Position numbers and translations under genes: made by a program
Shown: piece after piece, positions 6,822 through 13,528 of the stretch
Numbering within the stretch: position 1 is the stretch's first letter
Layout of the letters: each line of letters opens with the position of its first letter
The notes under the pieces: generated by a model
What the model saw: the letters and a program-made list of their open reading frames with translations, nothing else
Database searches by the model: none
What the model was told of the DNA's origin: nothing
Assembly (NCBI GenBank): GCA_018712865.1
Contig: DVGH01000067.1
Location: 1 to 16,066 of the forward strand
Direction: 5' to 3'
DNA: 16,066 nucleotides
DNA from: Scatavimonas merdipullorum
GTDB taxonomy: Bacteria > Bacillota > Clostridia > Oscillospirales > Acutalibacteraceae

Positions 6822-7778
6822 TTGACAGTTGCCGTGTATGCAAGGAAGTCAAAATATAGCGACCGCGGCAATTCCGTGGAAAATCAGATTGCTTTATGCA
6901 AGGCATATGCGCAGGAGCATCTGAAAAATGCGGATGAAATAACTTTTTGTATTTATAAAGACGACGGATTTTCCGGAAAGAATCTGGATCGACCGCAGTT
7001 TCAAGCAATGCTGCGGGATGCCGGCATGCAAAAATTTAAAGTTTTGATCTGCTATCGATTGGACAGGGTCAGCAGAAGCGTCAGTGATTTTTCCACTTTG
7101 TTGGAAACGCTTGAGAAAAAAGGGGTGGCATTTATTTGTATTAAAGAGCAATTTGATACCACCACCCCAATGGGCAGGGCAATGATGTATATTGCATCCG
7201 TTTTTTCACAGCTGGAACGGGAAACGATCGCACAAAGAGTAACGGACAATATGCTTATGCTTGCAAAACAGGGCGTATGGTTGGGCGGAACTCCGCCTTA
7301 TGGCTATAAGGCCTACAGAAGCCGTATATATATGACCGACGGAGCCGCAAAAAACTGTTGCAATCTGAAAAAGGAGCCGGAACAAGCCAAAGCCGTGTTA
7401 GAGGTTTTTCGCACCTACCTTAGTGTGCATACGCTGCAACAGGCAAGCGACCGCTTGAACGAGCAGGGGATTCTTACGGCACAAAATCGCCCTTTTACCC
7501 TGCACAGTGTGCGCAATATCGTTACAAACCCCGTATATTGCGCTGCAGATCAAAGCGCATGGAACTATTTTTATCAGGCGGGCAGCTCTTTATCTTTTAC
7601 AGAAGCAGAATGCCGTTCAACCGCCGGACTGCTGCCTTACAATCGCAGAAACTATAGAAATGCCTGTAAAACACGCAACGATAAAAGTCGCTGGATTTTA
7701 GCGATTGGAAAACACGAACCGCTCTTGCCCGGGGAAATATGGGTCCAGGTACAAAAAAAGCTGCATCATGTGCGGTGA
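6822..7778 (+). CDS. Short serine recombinase of element 2 (catalytic and recombinase domains, no zinc ribbon)
   Basis: A site-specific serine recombinase of about 318 residues. TTG 6822 is the preferred start because AAGGGTG (6809-6815) lies six bases upstream. An in-frame GTG at 6813 overlaps that ribosome binding site. The catalytic domain shows VYARKS (Ser about residue 10), DGFSGKNLDRPQF, YRLDRVSRS, PMGRAMMY and FSQLERETIAQRV. The recombinase domain shows GTPPYGYKAY, SDRLNEQGI and VRNIVTNPVYCAAD, and the protein ends at GEIWVQVQKKLHHVR. Most large serine recombinases continue with a zinc ribbon and coiled coil; here the stop falls just before that point, 33 bp before the right core dinucleotide. 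It may be a naturally compact enzyme or a truncated one. The remaining domains look intact. Confidence 0.92.
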   Translation: MTVAVYARKSKYSDRGNSVENQIALCKAYAQEHLKNADEITFCIYKDDGFSGKNLDRPQFQAMLRDAGMQKFKVLICYRLDRVSRSVSDFSTLLETLEKKGVAFICIKEQFDTTTPMGRAMMYIASVFSQLERETIAQRVTDNMLMLAKQGVWLGGTPPYGYKAYRSRIYMTDGAAKNCCNLKKEPEQAKAVLEVFRTYLSVHTLQQASDRLNEQGILTAQNRPFTLHSVRNIVTNPVYCAADQSAWNYFYQAGSSLSFTEAECRSTAGLLPYNRRNYRNACKTRNDKSRWILAIGKHEPLLPGEIWVQVQKKLHHVR

Positions 7779-7791
7779 GCGGCCTTTTAGC

Positions 7792-7835
7792 GGCTTTTGT
7801 TTGGTTGTGCTTTCCCTGCGTTAATTGCAATCATC
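7792..7835 (+). other. attR of element 2 (core TT at 7812-7813)
   Basis: Right junction. The element side has TTTGGTTG (7800-7807), four bases, then TT. The feoB side continues CCCTGCGTTAATTGC, coding PALIA. The arm mirrors CAACCAAA at 3767-3774. Confidence 0.7.
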
Positions 7836-8540
7836 ACCATGTTTTTTGCCGGAGCTGTTGCGCTGCCGTTTCAAACGCTTCTAAGTGCCCTTATGCTGTT
7901 GGGACTTATTTTGCTCGGCATATGTATGACGCTTTTAATGTCCAGGCTTTTATCGAAAACTGTGTTAAAGGGGATGCCCTCCTCTTTTGCACTGGAGCTG
8001 CCGCCGTACAGAAGGCCGCAGATTTTAAAGGTGATTGTCCGTTCTATTTTTGACAGAACCCTGTTTGTTCTTGGGCGCGCAGTTGTTGTTGCGCTGCCTG
8101 CCGGGCTGATTATTTGGCTGCTTGCCAACATTACGGTCAACGACAGCAGTTTACTGCAATATTGTACAGATTTCCTGGATCCGTTTGCCGGCTTTTTTGG
8201 CCTGGACGGCGTAATTCTTATGGCGTTTATTCTTGGATTTCCTGCCAATGAAATTGTAATTCCTATTATGCTGATGGCTTATATGTCCACAGGCAGCTTA
8301 GTAGAAATGCAAAGCCTGGAGCAGCTTCATACGCTGCTTATAAACCAAGGCTGGACGATAATAACAGCTATATGCGTGATGATTTTTTACCTTTTTCATT
8401 TCCCCTGCTCCACCACCTGTATTACCATTTATAAAGAAACAAAAAGCCTGAAATGGACCGCTCTTGCTTTTTTATTGCCAACCGTCACGGGTCTTTCTTT
8501 TTGCTTTTTGATTTCGAGTATAGGAAAAATTTTTCTGTAA
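7814..8540 (+). CDS. feoB: feoB fragment 3 of 3: C-terminal permease part
   Basis: Codes the C-terminal half of the FeoB membrane domain, beginning PALIAIITMFFAGAVALPF when joined to fragment 2 and ending SLKWTALAFLLPTVTG then SSIGKIFL before TAA. Recognisable FeoB features are ELPPYRRPQ, the Gly/Pro-rich GFPANEIVIPI and the HFPCSTT motif. The frame is open from about 7797 because it runs back into element 2, but no ribosome binding site or normal start stands there, so this piece is probably silent unless both elements leave. No frameshift or internal stop is present, which argues against long decay. A strong terminator follows at 8553. Confidence 0.92.
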
Positions 8541-8552
8541 TAAAACAAAACG

Positions 8553-8577
8553 CCGCCCGGAACATTGTTCCGGGCGG
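8553..8577. terminator. Bidirectional terminator between feoB and the LacI-family gene
   Basis: A GC-rich 11-bp stem, CCGCCCGGAAC (8553-8563) with GTTCCGGGCGG (8567-8577), around ATT. TTT follows on the plus strand and TTTTGTTTTATT on the minus strand. It separates two convergent genes. Confidence 0.85.
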
Positions 8578-8580
8578 TTT

Positions 8581-9582
8581 CTATTGAACGGTATGCGTAT
8601 TTTTGTCAATAATAATATGCGGCTTCATAATCACTTCGTTTTTACTGTCGATCTTTCGGATCTTTTTCAGTAAAATTTCCATTGCAGTACGGCCAATTTC
8701 ATACGCTGGCTGTGAAATAGAATTAATTGGCGGTGTTGAAGTATTTGAAAATGTAGTATTATCAAATCCAAAAACATCAATGTCAACACCTGGCGTCATC
8801 CCCAGACTGACAATGTAGTTGTTAATTGCAATTCCTAAAATGTCAGAAATAGATAAAATAGCGGTTGGCCGTTCCTGCATATGTAAAAGTCGGCTTGCGG
8901 CTTCTAATCCATCGTGATAACGGTAGCCGCCATAAATGATATATTCTTCGCGAACAGGAATATTGTGATCCTGCAGTGCATCTATATACCCTTTGGTACG
9001 TTCGTTTGCCGAATAGGAAATTGCATTTGTGACCAGCGCAATCTTCCGGTGGCCTTTTTCTATCAGCATAGTTACAGCATCGTACTCCGCTTTTCTGTTA
9101 TCAACAAGCACGGCGGAAATATCTGTTCCATATTTGTATTCACAGCACATAACGATCGGGGCTTTTTTTGCATTATTAGAAAGGTCTTCAGCGGTTTGCT
9201 CAGAACTGGTTAAAATAATCCCATCAAAATTTTTGTTAAATAGCTGGGCAATATATTTCTCTTCGAGTTCCAAGGTGCCTCTGGTTGTTGAAATCATTGT
9301 CATATAGCCATATTTTTCCGCAAAGTCATCAATCCCGCGGATGACTTCGCTGTAAAAAGCGTTGGATAGATCGGGAATCAGCGTTAAAATCCGATTGGTT
9401 TTGCTCACCCGCAGATTTCTCCCCAGGACATTGGGCGTATATCCCAGAGCCTCGATCACCTCAAACACATGTTTTCTGGTTTTTTCTGAAACATTTTTAT
9501 CATTGTTGAGCGTTCTTGAAATGGTCGCCACAGAAACATTTGCCGCTTTTGCAACATCCTTAATTGTAATGATGGTGCACAC
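8581..9582 (-). CDS. LacI-family transcriptional regulator
   Basis: About 330 residues. The N-terminal LacI helix-turn-helix reads TIKDVAKAANVSVATISRTL, the hinge is around LGRNLRVSKTNR, and a periplasmic-binding-protein-like effector domain follows (LIPDLSNAFYSEVIRGI, GHRKIALVTN, TAILSISDILGIAI, DVFGFDNTTFS, INSISQPAYEIG). It should repress or activate a sugar or nucleoside gene set in response to a small ligand; no such target lies in the window. The start is unusual: the only in-frame canonical start is GTG 9582-9580, whose first base is the last base of the ribosome binding site GGGGAGG. ATC 9573 (spacing 8) or ATT 9570 would be better placed and would give the typical LacI N-terminus. 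The gene lies about 30 bp downstream of sigK on the same strand. Confidence 0.93.
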   Translation of the reverse strand: MCTIITIKDVAKAANVSVATISRTLNNDKNVSEKTRKHVFEVIEALGYTPNVLGRNLRVSKTNRILTLIPDLSNAFYSEVIRGIDDFAEKYGYMTMISTTRGTLELEEKYIAQLFNKNFDGIILTSSEQTAEDLSNNAKKAPIVMCCEYKYGTDISAVLVDNRKAEYDAVTMLIEKGHRKIALVTNAISYSANERTKGYIDALQDHNIPVREEYIIYGGYRYHDGLEAASRLLHMQERPTAILSISDILGIAINNYIVSLGMTPGVDIDVFGFDNTTFSNTSTPPINSISQPAYEIGRTAMEILLKKIRKIDSKNEVIMKPHIIIDKNTHTVQ

Positions 9583-9612
9583 CTCCCCATATTTTTATAA
9601 GCTATGTAAAAA

Positions 9613-10314
9613 TTATATATATCTTTCTGCTTTATCAAACCGTTTTCTTAAAAGCTGTAACGCTCTTTTTTCGATCCGCGAGACATAAGAACGTGAAATC
9701 CCAAGCTTTTTTGCTACCTCACGTTGGGTAAGCGGCGCACTGCCGCCCAAACCATACCGCAAAAGGATAACCGTCTGTTCACGGGGGCTTAAAACCTCTT
9801 TTAAATATTGCTTGAGTTTTTCACTGTTAATTTTTAAGGCCAGAGTTTCAATAATATTATCCTCAACAGACATAACGTCCATTAAAGTCAACGGATTGCC
9901 GTCTTTGTCAGTATCGATCGCTTCATTTAAAGAAATATCCTGCGCCGATTTTTTGTTGTTTCTGAAAAACATTAAAATTTCATTTTCAATGCAGCGTGAA
10001 GCATAGCTGGAAAGCTTGATATTTTTACTTGGATCAAATGTGTTAATTGCTTTGATCAAGCCGATGGTTCCGATAGAAACAAGGTCGTCCTGGTCGTTAA
10101 TATTGGCGTAATATTTTTTGATGATATGCGCGACGAGGCGTAAGTTATGTTCTACCAGCTTGTTCCGCGCATTTTTATCCCCTTGTCTGGACAACAGCAG
10201 GTATTCTTTTTCTTCCTGCGGTGACAAAGGCCTTGGAAAAGCGCCGTTACCTGTAACATGCAGGATAAAAACAAGCAACAAATTGCCAAGGATTCCAAAA
10301 AGCTCAAAAAACAT
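9613..10314 (-). CDS. sigK: RNA polymerase sporulation sigma factor SigK (pro-sigma-K)
   Basis: A 233-residue sigma-70-family protein. Region 2 shows HNLRLVAHIIKKYY, DLVSIGTIGLIKAI and ASRCIENEILMFFRNNKK. Region 4 shows LSPREQTVILLRYGLGG and the helix-turn-helix GISRSYVSRIEKRALQLL. The first 20 or so residues (MFFELFGILGNLLLVFILHV) form the hydrophobic pro-sequence of pro-SigK, which family knowledge says is removed by the SpoIVFB membrane protease in the mother cell; the mature part begins near GNGAFPRPLS. The start ATG 10314 has GGGGGAGG four bases upstream, whereas the longer frame to 10341 has no such support. SigK drives late mother-cell genes such as coat and germination genes. The gene is continuous, with no skin-type element inside it. 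Confidence 0.93.
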   Translation of the reverse strand: MFFELFGILGNLLLVFILHVTGNGAFPRPLSPQEEKEYLLLSRQGDKNARNKLVEHNLRLVAHIIKKYYANINDQDDLVSIGTIGLIKAINTFDPSKNIKLSSYASRCIENEILMFFRNNKKSAQDISLNEAIDTDKDGNPLTLMDVMSVEDNIIETLALKINSEKLKQYLKEVLSPREQTVILLRYGLGGSAPLTQREVAKKLGISRSYVSRIEKRALQLLRKRFDKAERYI

Positions 10315-10466
10315 GGTTCCTCCCCCTTGATAAAATAACACTTGGTTTATTTTATTCGGAGAAGGTGCCGTTCGTGCAAGTCCCTTAAAACAATATAGAA
10401 AAGAGGAAAATTTTTGAAACGTCCATTTTATAATATAGCATAAAATTTTTAATATTACAACTTATT

Positions 10467-10513
10467 AAAAAAAACACACTGAAAACGATGGTTTTTAAAC
10501 ATCGTTTTCAGTG
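10467..10513 (-). terminator. Intrinsic terminator of prfC
   Basis: The stem CACTGAAAACGATG (10477-10490) pairs with CATCGTTTTCAGTG (10500-10513) over a 9-base loop. The A-run at 10467-10474 gives a T-run after the hairpin on the minus strand. It lies about 40 bp beyond the prfC stop. The rest of 10315-10476 is AT-rich, and I see no convincing SigE- or SigA-type promoter for sigK there. Confidence 0.8.
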
Positions 10514-10553
10514 TAAAATATATTGAGGACAACAAAGGTTAAAGCATATAGTC

Positions 10554-12137
10554 CTATTTTCCAAATTCTTCTAAAATTAATCCTTTATTGTGCTCAAGCG
10601 CCCATTGGATGGTCCATTCACTGGTAAAAAGCAAAAGATAGTTTCCTTTAAGATCCTGTATTCTTTTTGTATCTGAGGACAGATCCAGCTTTTCGGGTTC
10701 TATCTCTTCATTTCCGATCCAGCGGATATACTGATATGGCAGGCCGCTCATGAGGATATCTACATTGTATTCGTTTTTCAGGCGGTATTCTAACACTTCA
10801 AACTGTAAGGTTCCCACTACGCCGACAATTACTTCTTCCATGCCTGCGCCGATATCCTGGAAAATCTGAATAGCACCCTCCTGGGCGATTTGATTGATCC
10901 CTTTTATAAATTGCTTGCGCTTCATGGTATCTTTTTGGCGGACAAGTGAAAAATGCTCAGGCGCAAATGTGGGGATCCCTTTAAAGCAAAACTTTTTATC
11001 CGGCGCGCACAGAGTGTCGCCGATCGAAAAAATACCGGGATCAAACACGCCGATGATATCCCCTGCGTAGGCCTGGTCAATGATTTCCCTTTCCTGTGCC
11101 ATAATCTGCTGCGGCTGGGAAAGGCGGAGCTTTTTTTGCCCCTGTACATGATATACTTCCATATTTTTTTCGAATTTTCCCGAGCAGATGCGCATAAAGG
11201 CAATCCGGTCGCGATGCGCCTTGTTCATATTTGCCTGTATTTTAAAAACAAACGCGGAAAAGCTGCCGCAAAACGGTGAAATCTCGCCGTTTTGTGTCTG
11301 CCGCGGCAAAGGTGGTGTTGTAAGCTGCAAAAATTCTTCTAAAAACGGTTCTACGCCAAAATTTGTAAGAGCCGACCCAAAAAAAACGGGGGTCAGCTTC
11401 CCGCTGCGTACATCCGCAAGGTCAAATGCGTCTCCTGCAATGTCCAGCAGTTCTATCTCCTCAGAAAGCTGGTCACGGAACGTTTGACCAATTGTATCTG
11501 TTAAAATGGGGTCGGAAAGGCTTATTGCAGTTGCCTCCACCTCTTTTTGCCCGTTATTTGCGGTAAAAGCCAAAACCTTTTTACGCTTTCTGTCGTACAC
11601 ACCTTTAAATTCTTTTCCACAGCCAATCGGCCAGTTTACGGGATATGTGCGGATCCCTAAAACATTTTCAATGTCTTCAAGCAGATCAAACGGGCTTTTT
11701 GCCTCGCGGTCCATCTTATTTATAAACGTAATAATCGGGATATTGCGCAGCAGGCAGACTTTGAACAATTTAATTGTCTGCGCCTCTACCCCTTTTGAAG
11801 CGTCTATGACCATAACGGCGCTGTCGGCGGCCATCAGTGTACGGTACGTATCTTCTGAAAAATCCTGATGGCCCGGTGTGTCCAGAATATTAATGCAATA
11901 TCCTCCATACGCAAATTGTAAAACAGAAGAGGTTACAGATATTCCCCTTTGCTTTTCGATCTCCATCCAGTCTGAGACTGCGTGCCTTGCTGTTTTTTTG
12001 CCCTTAACGGAACCAGCAAGATTGATTGCCCCACCATATAACAAAAGTTTTTCCGTTAAAGTGGTTTTACCGGCATCCGGGTGGGATATAATGGCAAAAG
12101 TCCTTCGCTTTTCTATTTGATCCTTATAATCGGGCAA
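10554..12137 (-). CDS. prfC: Peptide chain release factor 3 (RF3)
   Basis: A 527-residue translational GTPase that speeds recycling of RF1/RF2 from the ribosome after termination. All G motifs are seen: P-loop SHPDAGKTTLTEK, switch/G2 region RGISVTSSVLQF, G3 DTPGHQDF, G4 NKMDR. Then come domain II and the RF3-typical C-terminal domain (GVVGTLQFEVLEYRLKNEYN, WIGNEE). Length matches the family. The start is TTG 12137, eight bases after AGGAGG; a nearer ATG is out of frame. A SigA-type promoter lies upstream and a terminator downstream, so it appears to be a single-gene unit, divergent from hemW. Confidence 0.96.
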   Translation of the reverse strand: MPDYKDQIEKRRTFAIISHPDAGKTTLTEKLLLYGGAINLAGSVKGKKTARHAVSDWMEIEKQRGISVTSSVLQFAYGGYCINILDTPGHQDFSEDTYRTLMAADSAVMVIDASKGVEAQTIKLFKVCLLRNIPIITFINKMDREAKSPFDLLEDIENVLGIRTYPVNWPIGCGKEFKGVYDRKRKKVLAFTANNGQKEVEATAISLSDPILTDTIGQTFRDQLSEEIELLDIAGDAFDLADVRSGKLTPVFFGSALTNFGVEPFLEEFLQLTTPPLPRQTQNGEISPFCGSFSAFVFKIQANMNKAHRDRIAFMRICSGKFEKNMEVYHVQGQKKLRLSQPQQIMAQEREIIDQAYAGDIIGVFDPGIFSIGDTLCAPDKKFCFKGIPTFAPEHFSLVRQKDTMKRKQFIKGINQIAQEGAIQIFQDIGAGMEEVIVGVVGTLQFEVLEYRLKNEYNVDILMSGLPYQYIRWIGNEEIEPEKLDLSSDTKRIQDLKGNYLLLFTSEWTIQWALEHNKGLILEEFGK

Positions 12138-12191
12138 AATGCATTCCTCCTGTGCAATGTAAAAAACAACCGTTGCAATTTCCGGTTTTCT

Positions 12192-12221
12192 ATTTTACTA
12201 TTTTTCACCTTTTCTTGTCAA
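12192..12221 (-). promoter_or_regulatory. SigA-type promoter for prfC
   Basis: On the minus strand, a consensus TTGACA (12221-12216) and TAAAAT (12197-12192) are separated by 18 bases. The -10 ends about 54 bp upstream of the TTG start. Confidence 0.7.
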
Positions 12222-12276
12222 TTCTCCGTTTACAGGTATGTAAAAAATATGTAAAATTATATTGTAAGAAAAGGTA

Positions 12277-12305
12277 TTGACTTTTTTGGAAAAAGCTACT
12301 ATTCT
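12277..12305 (+). promoter_or_regulatory. SigA-type promoter upstream of hemW
   Basis: TTGACT (12277-12282), a 17-base spacer and TATTCT (12300-12305). Predicted transcription starts near 12312, leaving a leader of about 115 nt before the hemW ATG that contains a strong hairpin. Confidence 0.7.
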
Positions 12306-12358
12306 AAATTTAAGATATTATATGTGCTTTTTCCTTTTTTTCATATACCTTCCAAATT

Positions 12359-12395
12359 GAAGGAGCAGAAACCAACGTTTCTGCTCCTTCACCTT
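12359..12395 (+). terminator. Terminator-like hairpin in the hemW leader (possible attenuator)
   Basis: A perfect 14-bp stem, GAAGGAGCAGAAAC (12359-12372) with GTTTCTGCTCCTTC (12377-12390), around CAAC, followed by a pyrimidine-rich ACCTTTCTTTC rather than a clean T-run. It sits between the promoter and the hemW ribosome binding site. An upstream CCTTC (about 12349-12353) could pair with its 5' GAAGG. It could be an attenuator, an mRNA-stabilising stem or the end of a short RNA. Confidence 0.5.
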
Positions 12396-12427
12396 TCTTT
12401 CACTATTTTTATGGAGATGTTGAAACG

Positions 12428-13528
12428 ATGCAACCGTTTGGACTGTATATCCATATTCCTTTCTGCCAGGGCAAATGCCCTTACTGTGATTTTTATTCTG
12501 TAAATTTTTCTGCGCAAACGGCTGACAAATATACTGCGCACATGTGTAAACAGATTGCTGAAAAGGCCAAAGGCGACCATAAGGTTGTGCAAACGCTTTA
12601 TTTTGGCGGAGGAACGCCCAGCGCACTGGGAACCGACCGGCTTTTGGAGATTATTTTTTCAGCAAGACGGCACTTTTTGATACAGCAGCCAGAAATTACT
12701 GTAGAGGTAAACCCAACCTCTGCACACCATCTGGATTTTTCAGCGTTACGCCATGTGGGCGTTAACCGGATTTCTCTGGGTGTACAGTCGGCAAATACAC
12801 AAGAGCTTGCCGTTTTAGGCAGAAAGCATACCGCTCAGGATGCAAAACAGACCGCACAGGACGCTTGCCGTGCGGGGATTACAAATCTTTCCATGGATCT
12901 TATGCTTGGTGTTCCAGGCCAAACCAAAGAGACGCTGCAGGCTTCGATAGATTTTTGTATTGCAAGCGGTGCACAGCATATATCTTGCTATATTTTAAAA
13001 ATTGAAAAAGGCACGCCCTATTTTTACCAGAAAGCGCAGCTCGACCTGCCGGATGAAGAGGAGCAAGCCGAGCTTTATTTATTTATGTGTACGTATTTGG
13101 AACAAATGGGATTTACGCAGTATGAAATTTCAAATTTTTCAAAACCCAAAATGGAAAGCCGCCATAATTTAAATTACTGGCGCTGCGGGGAATATTTAGG
13201 GTTAGGACCTTCCGCACATTCGTTTATCAATGGTCGACGCTTTTATACGCCGCAAAGCTTTTCCGCCTTTTATGAAAACAGGATCGTCGACGACGGCCCG
13301 GGCGGCGGGGAGGAAGAATATATGATGCTTGCTCTGCGGTTAAGAGAAGGGCTTGTTTTCCAGGAGTTTGAACAAAAATATAAAAAGCCTTTCCCCTCCC
13401 ACTACATAAAAAATGCCCAAAAATACGCAAAGGAAAATTTGTTAACATGCGACCAAAAAGGCATACGTTTGTCGCAAAAGGGGTTTTTGCTTTCCAACGC
13501 CCTTATTGCCGGCGTTTTATGGGGTTGA
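12428..13528 (+). CDS. hemW: Radical SAM heme chaperone HemW (coproporphyrinogen-III-oxidase-like)
   Basis: A 366-residue radical SAM protein. The cluster motif CQGKCPYC (Cys-x3-Cys-x2-Cys) lies near residue 13 after LYIHIPF, the HemN/HemW N-terminal signature. GGGTPS, EVNP, GVNRISLGVQS, DLMLGVPGQT and YEISNF(S/A)KP-type motifs follow, with the HemW C-terminal domain after NLNYWRCGEYLGLGPSAHSF. By family, HemW binds heme and transfers it to client proteins; true HemN carries the extra N-terminal residues needed for coproporphyrinogen oxidation, and this protein lacks that extension. The start is ATG 12428, with GGAG eleven bases upstream. The stop at 13526-13528 touches the end of the convergent gerQ-like gene with no gap. 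No lepA or hrcA, common clostridial neighbours, is present. Confidence 0.95.
   Translation: MQPFGLYIHIPFCQGKCPYCDFYSVNFSAQTADKYTAHMCKQIAEKAKGDHKVVQTLYFGGGTPSALGTDRLLEIIFSARRHFLIQQPEITVEVNPTSAHHLDFSALRHVGVNRISLGVQSANTQELAVLGRKHTAQDAKQTAQDACRAGITNLSMDLMLGVPGQTKETLQASIDFCIASGAQHISCYILKIEKGTPYFYQKAQLDLPDEEEQAELYLFMCTYLEQMGFTQYEISNFSKPKMESRHNLNYWRCGEYLGLGPSAHSFINGRRFYTPQSFSAFYENRIVDDGPGGGEEEYMMLALRLREGLVFQEFEQKYKKPFPSHYIKNAQKYAKENLLTCDQKGIRLSQKGFLLSNALIAGVLWG

Larger units (their letters stand above)
3763..7813 (+). mobile_element. Element 2 in feoB: 4,051-bp serine-recombinase element with YfhO-family cargo
   Basis: This block splits the FeoB motif PCNGR|FPALIAIITMFF. It contains only a YfhO-family membrane gene (-) ending 33 bp from the left end and a short serine recombinase (+) ending 33 bp before the right-hand core dinucleotide. 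The ends share TTT (3760-3762 and 7811-7813). Symmetry of the predicted circular junction centres the exchange on TT (3761-3762 and 7812-7813). Deleting 3763-7813 restores feoB exactly. The core and recombinase differ from element 1, so this is an independent insertion, 116 bp of feoB away. No excision factor gene was seen. Confidence 0.9.

Noticed and set aside
7739..8053. 104-residue Cys-rich ORF overlapping the recombinase end and feoB
   Set aside because: It is out of frame with feoB coding and has no ribosome binding site or family resemblance; the apparent Cys/His pattern comes from reading feoB in another frame.
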